Shown: in pieces, positions 1 through 9,191 of the stretch
Layout of the letters: each line of letters opens with the position of its first letter
Position numbering within the stretch: the stretch's first letter is position 1
Virus record (IMG/VR): IMGVR_UViG_3300006616_000002
Coordinates: 1-37,677 of that record
Source of the DNA: a virus
DNA length: 37,677 bases
Strand: one strand, 5' to 3'
Notes under the pieces: model-generated
Databases searched by the model: none
What the model was told of the DNA's origin: nothing
Seen by the model: only the letters and a program-made list of their open reading frames with translations
Program-made: the position numbers and the translations under genes

Positions 1-2231
1 TCTAGCGAGAACTTACCAGCAGCCTGATCGTAGTCTAGGCATGAACCTGCGTCCGCACCAACACATGCCTTCGCACGTGCTTCGGTGAAGTATAGGTTAA
101 CTGAACCTTCTGATACGTTATCAGTGTCCCATGCTTGGATGATACCGACATTGTTTTCTAGGCTAGTGATACGACCAGTGTTAGAAGTAACAACACCTAG
201 AATCGAACTATCCGCACCTTGGAATGCAGCAACGATCTCTGTTAGAGAGTCTAGTGCCGCTGGGTCAGTGTTCTCTTCAATGAAGTCGATCTGCGATTGT
301 AGTGCCGCGTCAGCAGTCTGACGATCAACGATCTCTTGCGAGATAGCAGCAGCGTTTGCTTGTTCTGCCGCAGTCGCACGATCTTCTTCGTCTGAGATTG
401 CTGAAGCGTTAACACCTTCAGCAGCAGTTGCACGTGCAACCTCTGCGTTCAGTGAAGACTGTGTTGCGTAACTCGCTTCGATCGTTCCAGCACGACTTTG
501 TAGAGCAGCGATGTCGTTGTCGTTAGACGTGATCTGTGCTTGTAGGTTAGACTTGTCACCAGTAGTTGATGTGTCTAGTGCGTCGATCTGTGACTGTAGA
601 CCGTTGTCCGCAAGGATGCGAGCGTTAGTCTCAGCAGTGATTGCGTTTTGACGCGCAGTCTGTTCTGCTTGAATCGCCGCCGCACGAGCACTTGCTTCTG
701 CGGAGATCGCTGAAGCGTTAACACCTTCAGCAGCAGTCGCACGAATAACTTCCGCAGCGATTGCAGATGCGTTAGATGAAGTCGCAGTTTCAGTCGCATC
801 CATCTCTGATTCTAGGGTTGATACGCGACCTGTTAGGGCAGATGCATCACCACCTAGGTTATCAATCAGAGTTTGTAGACTTGCGTCAGCACCTTCGTAT
901 GCAGCAACTAGTTCTGTCAACTGGTTCAGTGTTTCTGGTGAACCGTTAGTGATTGCAGATACTGCCGCAGATACTGTGTCGATGTTAGTCTGTAGCGTGT
1001 TGTCTGCACCAGCACGAGCACTTGCTTCTGCGTCGATGTTCGATTGTAGAACCGCGTCAGCAGCGATACGTGCAGCTTCTTCCGCGTCGATTGCGTCTTG
1101 TAGTGCCTGACGACCAGATACGCCACCAGATGATACTGTGTCGATCTGTGACTGTAGAGAACCCTCTACCGCAACCGCACGTGCAGTTTCAACGTTGATG
1201 TCGTTAGCAAGACCTGCCTCAACACCTTCCGCACGGGACTTCTCAGTCGCAACTTCTGCTGAGTTAGCAGCGTCACCTGCGATACGTGCCGTAGTTTCTG
1301 CGGTCATATCAGCAGTCGTGTCACTATCTAGGTCAGCAACAAGAGACTGTAGAGCAGCGATGTCACCGTCGTTAGAAGTGATCTGTGACTGTAGACCAGA
1401 TTCCGCAGTAGTCGCACGAGTAACTTCCGAAGCGATGTCGCTTGAGTTTTGAGCAACCGCACCAGTTAGGGTGCTGTCTGCGTTTTCGAATGCAGTGACA
1501 ATCTCTTGTAGAGTGTCTAGTGATGCTGGAGAAGAACCTACGATTAGATCAATCTGACCCTGTAGACTTGCATCACCTGCGTCAGCGTGTGCCTTAGCAC
1601 TTGCTTCTGCCGCATCTGCCTTAGCAGTTGCGTCTGCTTCGTTTGCAGAATCACCAGCGATACGTGCTGCAGTTTCTGTCGCAAGACTTGAAGATGAGCC
1701 AGTAGATGCCGCGTCGACGTATGCCTTAGTTGCCGCATCTTGTGCAGAACTTGGGTCAGCCATGTTAGTAACTGCGTTACCGTCCATGTCAACTTCAGCA
1801 GTCATCTGAATGTTAGATGAACCTGAAGATGTGCTGATACCAGCAGTACGTGCGTTAGTTGCATCAACTGCCGCTTGGACTGTTGCGTCACCAGCAACAC
1901 GTGCAGTTTCTTCAGCAGTGATTGCCGTAGAGTTCGCTTGGTGTGCCGCAGAGTTTGCAGCGACAGATGCGGTTAGAGAACTATCTGCACCTTCAAACGC
2001 CGCAACGATTTCTTGAAGTGTATCAAGTGTTTCTGGGGAAGTCCCTAGAATTGCACTTACCTGCGCCTGTAGGTCTGCGATGTCAGAAGATGTCAGACCA
2101 GCGACAGCATCAGCGATCGCGGCAGGTACAACCTTACCGTCTGCGCCGATTACAGTTACGTCGTTGATCGAAATTCCACCATCTGCTACGTCAACGCCGT
2201 TCTGTATTCTAAACTTTTTGTTTGTAGACAT
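1..2231 (-). CDS. Giant tail-fibre-like structural protein, 3' end beyond window
   Basis: A minus-strand frame opens with ATG at 2229-2231 and stays open to the left edge (743 codons seen), so the C-terminus is missing. An AAAAGG element lies about 9 bases before the ATG. The protein starts MSTNKKFRIQNGVDV and is then dominated by Ala/Asp/Glu-rich helical repeats of the type ARIAGDASLQAQI. A roughly 30-residue module with the core LDTLQEIVAAFEGAD occurs near residues 64, 235, 434 and 664. A segment NMADPSSAQDAATKAYVDAA, common in phage fibres, lies near residue 150, and LYFTEARAKA lies near the left edge. The same modules occur in the upstream 1836-residue gene, so the two are paralogues. By analogy with marine T4-like phages this is a long trimeric fibre or virion protein; its exact position in the virion is unknown. 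Confidence 0.85.
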   Translation of the reverse strand, partial: MSTNKKFRIQNGVDVADGGISINDVTVIGADGKVVPAAIADAVAGLTSSDIADLQAQVSAILGTSPETLDTLQEIVAAFEGADSSLTASVAANSAAHQANSTAITAEETARVAGDATVQAAVDATNARTAGISTSSGSSNIQMTAEVDMDGNAVTNMADPSSAQDAATKAYVDAASTGSSSSLATETAARIAGDSANEADATAKADAAEASAKAHADAGDASLQGQIDLIVGSSPASLDTLQEIVTAFENADSTLTGAVAQNSSDIASEVTRATTAESGLQSQITSNDGDIAALQSLVADLDSDTTADMTAETTARIAGDAANSAEVATEKSRAEGVEAGLANDINVETARAVAVEGSLQSQIDTVSSGGVSGRQALQDAIDAEEAARIAADAVLQSNIDAEASARAGADNTLQTNIDTVSAAVSAITNGSPETLNQLTELVAAYEGADASLQTLIDNLGGDASALTGRVSTLESEMDATETATSSNASAIAAEVIRATAAEGVNASAISAEASARAAAIQAEQTARQNAITAETNARILADNGLQSQIDALDTSTTGDKSNLQAQITSNDNDIAALQSRAGTIEASYATQSSLNAEVARATAAEGVNASAISDEEDRATAAEQANAAAISQEIVDRQTADAALQSQIDFIEENTDPAALDSLTEIVAAFQGADSSILGVVTSNTGRITSLENNVGIIQAWDTDNVSEGSVNLYFTEARAKACVGADAGSCLDYDQAAGKFSL

Positions 2232-2262
2232 TTTTGTTTACCTTTTAGAATTTTGGTTGATT

Positions 2263-2285
2263 GGGGGGAGACTGATTCTCCCCCC
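2263..2285 (-). terminator. G6/C6 hairpin between two giant fibre genes
   Basis: A perfect 9-bp stem (GGGGGGAGA paired with TCTCCCCCC, 5-base loop) lies 20 bases after the stop codon of the 1836-residue gene. No U-tract follows on the minus strand, so it may be an RNA-stability or processing element rather than a true intrinsic terminator. Confidence 0.55.
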
Positions 2286-2305
2286 GACTATTATGTAAGT
2301 CTCGA

Positions 2306-5300
2306 TTATACGTTAACGTAAGTTACCGCAACTGAAACAACTGCGTTACCAGATTCAGCAGTGTACATCAATTCAACATTGCTGTTGATGAAACGTACAT
2401 CTGTATCACCTAGTAGAGACGAACCTGTGTAAACAATACCGTATTCGGTAATGTAAGCACTTGTTCCATCATGGACAACCATACACTCGCGGGTCTCAAA
2501 CTCACCATCTTTCTCTACAGTAACTACGTACTTCGCAGAACGGTATACTGTTGGATCGAATGATGAGACGACTGTTGGTGAAGTACCAGCAACTACGTCT
2601 AAACCATGTTCGAATGCTTTTAGGTTATCTGCAAGAGTTTCAATACCAACAGACTTAGGATCTAGGACACCAACTGAGTTAGTTGACTGTGCGATTACTA
2701 CTGCCTGTGTACCTAGTGGTACCGCAGACGTGAACGTAATTTCTTGCGTTCCTGAGTTGATTGTGTAGTGAACGCCTGGATCCTGAATAACACCACCGAC
2801 GAATACTAGCGCGTTAATCTGTGCAGTGTAGAAATCTAGCGAGAAAGTGCTCGCCATTCCGTCACCGTTGATTGTCTGTCGCTTAGCGTCGTTGAATGCT
2901 AATTGTGTTGGCGGAACAAATTCGATACCTGTGCCGTCAGTCTTAACGCGTGAGACAAATCCTTCATGTCCAGAGAATGATGTTTCTACAACATCTTCTA
3001 GTTCTAGGAATGACTTACCTGTTGCGATTGAAATTACACCAGTGTTAGCGTCGTAAGAAACATCGCCTTCACCATCTACATCAAACACTGAGACTGCCGC
3101 GCGAGCACGTGCCTCTGTGAAGTATAGACGTGTACCTTCAGTTAGACTGTCTGTTGTGAACTGCGAAATGTGCTGTTCAAGTAGACGTGCGTCTGTGTAT
3201 GCTTTGTTTGTTGCGTCTGACGGTGCGACTGGTAGAGCAAGACCTGTAACGATGTTACCTGTCATGTCTAGGTCACCAGACATTGTATCACCTGCCTTCT
3301 CGACACGTGCATCCACTTGAGTTTGTAGATTCGCGTCACCGCCGATGCGCGCAGCTTCTTCGTCAGAATCGCGTGACTTAGATTCAGCTTCTACACGAAC
3401 GATCTCAGAAGCGTTGTCTGAGATTAGACCACTTAGACCACCGTCTACACGTTGGAACTCAGCAACGATCTCTGTTAGAGAGTCGAATGCAGCAGAGTCT
3501 GTGTTAGAAACGATAAAGTCAATTTGTGCTTGTAGGGCAGAGTCGCCCGCGACACGATCAATAACTTCTTGCGCTAGAGCAGCGTTAGTGTTATCGATAC
3601 GGCCGTTGATAGCAGAGTCTTGTGCCTTAGTGTAATCTTCTTCAGCGATTAGTCGTGCTAGTAGATCTGAGTCACCGTTCTCACGAGCAGCGATTTCGTT
3701 ATTGATCTGCTGTTGCAGACTGCTACGACCGTTGTTGTTTACACCAGCTACTGTTGATAGGTTAGTATCAAGAGTAACGATCGCTTGCATTAGTGAAGTA
3801 GTTGCACCAAGATATGTGGTTGCACCAGAGTCTGGAGTTAGGTATTCACCATCTGCACCTAGACCAGCACCAACTTGAGTTGCGTCAAGTTCTGTCTGTA
3901 GACCTGAGATTAGTAGGTCTTGTGCGTTATCTCTCTGAGTGCCAATATCGTGATTACCATCGATTAACTGACGCTGAGAGTTCTGGTTTAGAATACGTGC
4001 TTCATTCTCCTGCGAAACTAGAGCAAGTGCGTATGCACGTGCGTCCGACTCGGCATCGTCCGCATAGTCACGAGTGTATGCCTTAGCTTCTGCTAGAGAT
4101 ACTGAGATGTCACCAGCGATTCTGTTCTCTGAAGAATCGATACGCGCGTTGATTGATGCATTTAGTGCAGAATCTTCTTGCGCACGAGTAGAGATTTCTG
4201 TCGTTAGACGATCAGAATCTTGATCTTGACGTACCTTCTCATCTTGTGCGAACTGGTCCGCAACATCCAAACGACCTTTCAGTTCGTTGATTGCTGGAAC
4301 AACTTTGTTTGCACTTGTCTGGAAGACTGTGTCCATATCGACACGGTTCTCAAGACCAGCAAGACGTGTGTCTTGTTGCGTATCTTTGATGATGTTGAAT
4401 GCGCGATCTGATTCTAGTGAATCTAAACGTAGATCCTGCGCAGCCTGTTCAGTATCAGTTTCGTTTGCGCGAGTCTCTACGGCACCAACGCGTGAAGTGT
4501 TGCTGTCTACCTGAGTGTGCAACTCGTTGATTGCTGGACGTACTGCCTGAGCTGATGTATCAAGTGCACCTGTACCCATGAATGCTTCTAGGTCATCGAT
4601 GTCACCTTCGTTTACAGTTAGTCGACCTTCCGCAGAGTCTAGTCGTGCGTCCTGAACACCTTGCTCGGTGTCAGTTACATCAGCGCGATCTTCTAGGTCT
4701 TCAACACGATCGGTTAGACCAACAAGAGAAGTACCTTCTGCTGAAATGTCGTCATATAGATCGTTGATTGCTCCAGATAGTGACTGTGAAGTAGTCTTCA
4801 GCACAAGTGCCTTATCACCGATACGAGTTTCGTTCGCAGTGATGCGACTCTCGTGATCTGAGATAATTACAGTCTGACCGGAGTCTACTGCTTCGTTCGC
4901 AGTCATGCGTGTTTCTAGTGAAGTTAGTCGACCATCCTGAACACCTTGCTCGGAGTCAGTTTCGTCTGCGCGATCTTCTAGCGTAGTAATGCGACCAGTG
5001 TTGTTAGTGATAACACCATCTAGGTCTGAGTCTGCGTCACGGAACGCTTCGACGATTTCTAGCATCTGATCTAGGTCAGTTGAAGAACCGTCTAGGATGT
5101 GATCGATACGTGCGTGAGCACTGTCGACATCCGAACGTAAACCACTCTCAACGCCTGTTGCGCGAGACACTTCATCAGCGATCGCCTGCATTGCAGTAGC
5201 GTGCTGGTTAGAATCCTTCGCTTGTAGGTTGAAGATGTCTGCGTCGTTTGAAGAGATCTGCTCTTGTAGATCAGAGTCCTTCGCTTGCAGTGCAGTGATG

Positions 5301-7816
5301 TCACCGTCGTTAGAAGTGATCTGTGCCTGTAGGTCAGAGTCACCTGCGATACGAGCAGCTTCTTCTACGTCGATCTGATCTTGTAGATCTTGGACATCTG
5401 TACCAACTTGGTTGTATAGTACTGCGATGTCAGAATCGTGTGAAGAGTCCTTCGCCTTCGAGCGATCTTCTTCTGCGACCAAACGTGCTAGTAGATCTGA
5501 ATCCTTTGACTCGCTTGTCGCGAAGATTACATCCATACGGACGTGAGCTTCTGAATCAAGAAGTGTTAGGCGATCACTGTCAGCAGCAATACGGTTACGT
5601 AGAGTGGTATCTTCGTTGATACGATTTGTAGTTTCGATCGTTAGATCACCACGGATACCGGCAGCCGTAAGACCTAGTGCACTGATATCTGAATCGTGCT
5701 GTTGATCTTCTAACTTGGAACGGTTCTCTTCAACGATCAGACGTTCTAGTAGATCTGAGTCAGCACGTTCACGAACACCCTCTTCGATGCCGATGCGAAG
5801 GTTAAGTGCATCAACGTCGATTGAAGTGCCGTTCTCTAGTAGGTCAATACGAGAACCAAGAGCGCTGTCGCGATCCTTAGATTGTGCGTCGTATGATACT
5901 GCATCACCGTGTAGTTCGTTGATCGCTGGAACAACTGTTTGAGCAACAGTGACAAACGTCTCTGAGTCTAGTAGACCTTCTACGTGACCAACGCGACCAC
6001 TTAGTAGACCTTCAGCAGTTGTTGCGCGAGCGCGTTCGTCTGAATCTAGGCCTAGAGCAAATGTTATCGCTTCTGACTTAGCAGTAGTGATACGATTTGT
6101 GATTGTGTTACCAGCAGTTCCGTCAACAGTTGCGTCACCGATGCGTGGAGTTACATACTGACGTGTGTACTCTTCACCCGCAGCTTGGTGCGTGTCTGCT
6201 TCTTGATCTGTGTATGCTTTTGCAGATGATAGAACATCTGAATCGCGAGCGACGTAATCTAGGATTGCATCGTCGATACGCTTATTCGCCGCAGAGTCGC
6301 CTGCACGACGTGTGGACGTTTCGATGTCAATGCGAATACCTAATGCACTGTCAGCAGCGATACGTGCGTCACGTTCTGCTGCGATGTCACCGACGTTAGT
6401 CTGGATCAATGCGTTAACTGTTCCATCTACACGAGCAACTTCTGCTACGATCTCTGTTAGAGAATCTAGTGCCGCAGAGTCTGTGTTGGATGTGATGAAG
6501 TTAATCTGATCTTGTAGGTGCGAATCGCCAGCAGCAAACTCAGAGCGGATTGCAGCATGGTCTGCCCAGTTAGCAGTGTAGTCTGAGTCGATACGCTCGC
6601 CCAGTGCGTCTTCTGCCGCACCTGCACGAGTAACTTCTGCTGTGATCTGTTCTTGTAGATCACTATCAGCAGCAATACGTGCGTCATTTTCGAATGCCAC
6701 AACATCGTTGCTTGCATTGATTGCTTCTTGTTTCGCAGTTGCGATGCGGTCAGTTACAGTGTTACCTGAAGTTCCGTCAACAGTCGCGTCACCGATAAGT
6801 GCATCGTCACGCGCTTCAACTTGACCTTTGATTACTTGGTCAGCAGCAGCAAATTCTGAACGAACAACGTTGTCGTCAGTAACACGCGCAAGGTTAGCAG
6901 CGGTGATCTGAGCACTGTGTGCTGAGTCAACTGCTGTTGAACGTGCGATTTCAGCATCGATCTTATCTTCGATACGACTTTCTTCGTCTTCTGCGCGTTG
7001 AGTTTCAGCAGAGTCTTGTGCGAACAATGTCGCGATGTCAGTATCGTTAGTGTTGATCTGACCCTGTAGACCTGAAATTTCACCAGTGAAGTGTTGGAAG
7101 TCACTGTCAGTTGCTTGCTTACGCTCGATGATACGATCGCTTAGTGCACTGTCCGCAAGACGGTATTCTGTCTCGATCTGGTTCTCACGATTAACTGCAC
7201 GTCCACGTTCTGTAACGATGTCCGCAGCGTTCTGAATGATAGAACCTGAAAGTGCGCTGTCTGCGTTCTGGAACGCAGTAACGATTTCTGCAAGAGAGTT
7301 AAGAGCAACTTCGTCCGTGTTGTTTAGGACGTTGTCGATACGAACACCAAGTGCGCTGTCGCGTTGCTTAGATTCGTTTTCGATACGAGTTTCTTCGTTA
7401 CCTGCACGAGTTACTTCATTTGTGATACGGTTACTTAATGCAGAATCTTGACCTTCTAACTTATTGTCACGGGACTTAGATTCTGATTCGATACGACCTT
7501 CTTCGCCAATCGCACGATTTGTTTCGACTAGAACGTCGTCGTCGATTTGTTGTGCGACATCAGCGTTTGCACGAGCTGCGGTGTAGTATAGATTTGAACC
7601 TTCTGCTAGATCGTCGGTTGAGAATGACGCGAAGAATGCATCAGCACCGATCTTCTTTAGAGAGTCCGAACCTACATCATACAACAACGTGAAACACGAT
7701 GATGGATCGGTCATACCTGTAAGGGTTGATTGTCCCTGTACCGCGCTTTCGTCAAGTTTGGTATCGATTACCGCCTTGTCCGCTAGTGCTGGGGATTTAA
7801 TCTGCCTAAATGCCAT
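2306..7816 (-). CDS. 1836-residue coiled-coil tail-fibre-like protein
   Basis: The start is ATG at 7814-7816, with AGGAG 8 bases upstream. Residues 1-100 form an N-terminal region containing LAEGSNLYYTAARANADV. Residues about 100-1560 are Asp/Ser/Glu/Arg-rich repeats (ADSALGERID and ADSDLQ types) that should form long coiled coils or a segmented trimeric shaft. The roughly 30-residue LDSLTEIVAEF module recurs near residues 172, 449, 915 and 1445. Near residue 1540 comes ATNKAYTDARL, then LYFTEARARAAVSVFDVDG. The C-terminal 230 residues look globular and include a beta module with FVGGVIQDPGVHY at about 1672-1710. I infer a long virion fibre. It is paralogous to the next gene downstream. No TATAAATA lies just upstream, so it is probably read from the promoter at 8268. 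Confidence 0.88.
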   Translation of the reverse strand: MAFRQIKSPALADKAVIDTKLDESAVQGQSTLTGMTDPSSCFTLLYDVGSDSLKKIGADAFFASFSTDDLAEGSNLYYTAARANADVAQQIDDDVLVETNRAIGEEGRIESESKSRDNKLEGQDSALSNRITNEVTRAGNEETRIENESKQRDSALGVRIDNVLNNTDEVALNSLAEIVTAFQNADSALSGSIIQNAADIVTERGRAVNRENQIETEYRLADSALSDRIIERKQATDSDFQHFTGEISGLQGQINTNDTDIATLFAQDSAETQRAEDEESRIEDKIDAEIARSTAVDSAHSAQITAANLARVTDDNVVRSEFAAADQVIKGQVEARDDALIGDATVDGTSGNTVTDRIATAKQEAINASNDVVAFENDARIAADSDLQEQITAEVTRAGAAEDALGERIDSDYTANWADHAAIRSEFAAGDSHLQDQINFITSNTDSAALDSLTEIVAEVARVDGTVNALIQTNVGDIAAERDARIAADSALGIRIDIETSTRRAGDSAANKRIDDAILDYVARDSDVLSSAKAYTDQEADTHQAAGEEYTRQYVTPRIGDATVDGTAGNTITNRITTAKSEAITFALGLDSDERARATTAEGLLSGRVGHVEGLLDSETFVTVAQTVVPAINELHGDAVSYDAQSKDRDSALGSRIDLLENGTSIDVDALNLRIGIEEGVRERADSDLLERLIVEENRSKLEDQQHDSDISALGLTAAGIRGDLTIETTNRINEDTTLRNRIAADSDRLTLLDSEAHVRMDVIFATSESKDSDLLARLVAEEDRSKAKDSSHDSDIAVLYNQVGTDVQDLQDQIDVEEAARIAGDSDLQAQITSNDGDITALQAKDSDLQEQISSNDADIFNLQAKDSNQHATAMQAIADEVSRATGVESGLRSDVDSAHARIDHILDGSSTDLDQMLEIVEAFRDADSDLDGVITNNTGRITTLEDRADETDSEQGVQDGRLTSLETRMTANEAVDSGQTVIISDHESRITANETRIGDKALVLKTTSQSLSGAINDLYDDISAEGTSLVGLTDRVEDLEDRADVTDTEQGVQDARLDSAEGRLTVNEGDIDDLEAFMGTGALDTSAQAVRPAINELHTQVDSNTSRVGAVETRANETDTEQAAQDLRLDSLESDRAFNIIKDTQQDTRLAGLENRVDMDTVFQTSANKVVPAINELKGRLDVADQFAQDEKVRQDQDSDRLTTEISTRAQEDSALNASINARIDSSENRIAGDISVSLAEAKAYTRDYADDAESDARAYALALVSQENEARILNQNSQRQLIDGNHDIGTQRDNAQDLLISGLQTELDATQVGAGLGADGEYLTPDSGATTYLGATTSLMQAIVTLDTNLSTVAGVNNNGRSSLQQQINNEIAARENGDSDLLARLIAEEDYTKAQDSAINGRIDNTNAALAQEVIDRVAGDSALQAQIDFIVSNTDSAAFDSLTEIVAEFQRVDGGLSGLISDNASEIVRVEAESKSRDSDEEAARIGGDANLQTQVDARVEKAGDTMSGDLDMTGNIVTGLALPVAPSDATNKAYTDARLLEQHISQFTTDSLTEGTRLYFTEARARAAVSVFDVDGEGDVSYDANTGVISIATGKSFLELEDVVETSFSGHEGFVSRVKTDGTGIEFVPPTQLAFNDAKRQTINGDGMASTFSLDFYTAQINALVFVGGVIQDPGVHYTINSGTQEITFTSAVPLGTQAVVIAQSTNSVGVLDPKSVGIETLADNLKAFEHGLDVVAGTSPTVVSSFDPTVYRSAKYVVTVEKDGEFETRECMVVHDGTSAYITEYGIVYTGSSLLGDTDVRFINSNVELMYTAESGNAVVSVAVTYVNV

Positions 7817-7850
7817 TAGGTTATCTCCTAGTTAGGTTAGAGTTATTGGT

Positions 7851-7866
7851 TATTAAACGTTTAATA
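7851..7866. repeat. 16-bp perfect AT-rich palindrome
   Basis: TATTAAACGTTTAATA is a perfect palindrome lying 6 bases after the stop of the 119-residue gene and 35 bases before the ATG of the 1836-residue gene. It could be a weak RNA hairpin or a protein-binding site; no function can be assigned. Confidence 0.5.
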
Positions 7867-7871
7867 ATATA

Positions 7872-8231
7872 CTAACGAAATTTAATGTAGATGTCCGTCC
7901 CTTGAGGGGGGATCTCATAAAATTGAATAGTATCTCCAACGGTTTCATATACTTCTTCAGGATGTTGAAGTACATCGTTAACCCATACATCAATTAAGTC
8001 ATCACGTGCCGGAGTACCGTTTAATGTGAATAAGGCGGTGTCGCCTGGAGCAATGAACGCCTGTGCTTCGGGAATGACAGTGCGATCATTGGTTGATGAT
8101 GAGGTACCTTCGATAAGTTCGAATAAAATTGTTTCTTGGCCTGGAGTAGAGGAAACCTCATCCTGCTTCTTCTTGGCCAGATTAAACAGACTTTCGGCAA
8201 GCACCCTGTTAAAGGACTTATTATTGATCAT
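7872..8231 (-). CDS. Small tail-fibre-type structural protein (119 aa)
   Basis: The ATG at 8229-8231 lies 37 bases downstream of an exact TATAAATA box. The ribosome binding site is poor. Residues 1-25 (MINNKSFNRVLAESLFNLAK) look helical. Residues 78-119 carry a beta module (VWVNDVLQHPEEVY, then an IPPQGTDIYI-type end) that also occurs in the proteins encoded at 8306-9187 (residues about 137-180) and 2306-7816 (residues about 1672-1710). That module is typical of phage fibre and baseplate-attached proteins, so I infer a minor virion or fibre-linked protein. No catalytic motif is visible. Confidence 0.75.
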   Translation of the reverse strand: MINNKSFNRVLAESLFNLAKKKQDEVSSTPGQETILFELIEGTSSSTNDRTVIPEAQAFIAPGDTALFTLNGTPARDDLIDVWVNDVLQHPEEVYETVGDTIQFYEIPPQGTDIYIKFR

Positions 8232-8267
8232 ATCTTGGAGTACTAAGGATGGTTAATATACTGGTTT

Positions 8268-8275
8268 TATTTATA
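8268..8275 (-). promoter_or_regulatory. T4-type late promoter (TATAAATA)
   Basis: Exact match to the T4 late -10 box on the minus strand, 37 bases before the ATG at 8231. A 6-bp inverted repeat (CTGGTT at 8261-8266 with AACCAG at 8290-8295) flanks the box. Confidence 0.75.
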
Positions 8276-8305
8276 CTTAAAACGAGTTTAACCAGACTTT
8301 TATTT

Positions 8306-9187
8306 TTATGATTGTCGGAACTGAAGTAGTTCTTGTAGTAGTTCAGTTACTTCTTGTAAGTCAGAATCGAGTCCGTCGATTCGAGCATTAAGAGCATCTA
8401 CTTCTACTTGGTTGGCAACGGGTTGTCCGTTGAGGGTGTAATTCCCTTTGAGCTGAACACCTGTTGCGTCCATAACCAGTCTATCATCATTCCCATGTTG
8501 AATTTTAAACTGACTCTCGTTAAACCCTAAGTGTTTAAGGACGGTGTCTGTTCCATTATGATAGAAACGGGTTTCTTCGTTTGTGCCTACGATAAAGGCA
8601 AAGTGATCATCTAGGATTAAGTCGTTTCCAAAAGAAACGCCTGTTGAGTTATATGCGGCGACTTGAATAACTTGTTCTTCGTCTACCACATGAGTTAGGG
8701 TTATTGAGACCCCGTCATCAGCAACGTAGTCCATTCCTTGATGGAGTAAGACACCGTTGAGATATACTTGAATTCGAGATGGGGTGTTTGGGTCTGGGTC
8801 ATACTGTAGTATGTTACCCTTGTCGTCCGCACCCGTAACAACCTCTAGCGATCCGTCAGAGGTATAGATGTAAGCATTGAACGTAGTTGTCGCAGATAGA
8901 TTACCATCACCTACCGCGCCAATCTCTACGATGGTTTGAACTCCACCATCATACTCACGTTTGATATAGACTTTACCGTCCTGAGTATTTATACCGATCT
9001 CGCCCAGTAATAACTCTTCAATACTGGGAATATCACCAAGACCGTCAAACGTCTTGATGTTCGCACCGATGTTCTGCACGACATTACTGATAGGTCTACC
9101 AACAGTGACACGCTTGACTTTGGTCCCAGAACCAAAACCACTTATGGATGCTACTCCTGTTGTCCCGCCTATTCTTCTGATCGGCAT
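8306..9187 (-). CDS. Tail-fibre-type structural protein (293 aa)
   Basis: Start ATG at 9185-9187 with GAGG 7 bases upstream; the gene begins 4 bases after the previous stop, so it is translationally coupled. Residues 58-76 (ELLLGEIGINTQDGKVYIK) match a small motif common near the N-terminus of many phage fibre proteins. Residues 137-180 hold a beta module with VYLNGVLLHQGMDY, shared with the two genes downstream. Residues 190-255 (FYHNGTDTVLKHLG and GNDDRLVMDATGV) resemble a beta-rich tip segment. Residues 262-290 form a Leu/Asp/Glu heptad-like C-terminal coiled coil. I infer a short trimeric fibre or fibre adaptor. An internal TATAAATA at 8986-8993 lies in coding sequence and is probably accidental. 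Confidence 0.8.
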   Translation of the reverse strand: MPIRRIGGTTGVASISGFGSGTKVKRVTVGRPISNVVQNIGANIKTFDGLGDIPSIEELLLGEIGINTQDGKVYIKREYDGGVQTIVEIGAVGDGNLSATTTFNAYIYTSDGSLEVVTGADDKGNILQYDPDPNTPSRIQVYLNGVLLHQGMDYVADDGVSITLTHVVDEEQVIQVAAYNSTGVSFGNDLILDDHFAFIVGTNEETRFYHNGTDTVLKHLGFNESQFKIQHGNDDRLVMDATGVQLKGNYTLNGQPVANQVEVDALNARIDGLDSDLQEVTELLQELLQFRQS

Positions 9188-9191
9188 GTCG

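Noticed and set aside
85-2298. Several small plus- and minus-strand frames near the left edge
   Set aside because: All lie inside the continuous minus-strand frame 2231 to 1, which has clear fibre motifs shared with the neighbouring gene.
2305-2310. TATAAT at the end of the 1836-residue gene as a host sigma-70 promoter
   Set aside because: No acceptable -35 element lies at 16-18 bases, and the hexamer contains the stop codon.
8986-8993. Exact TATAAATA inside the 293-residue gene
   Set aside because: It encodes part of LGEIGINTQDG and has no gene start at a suitable distance; probably accidental.
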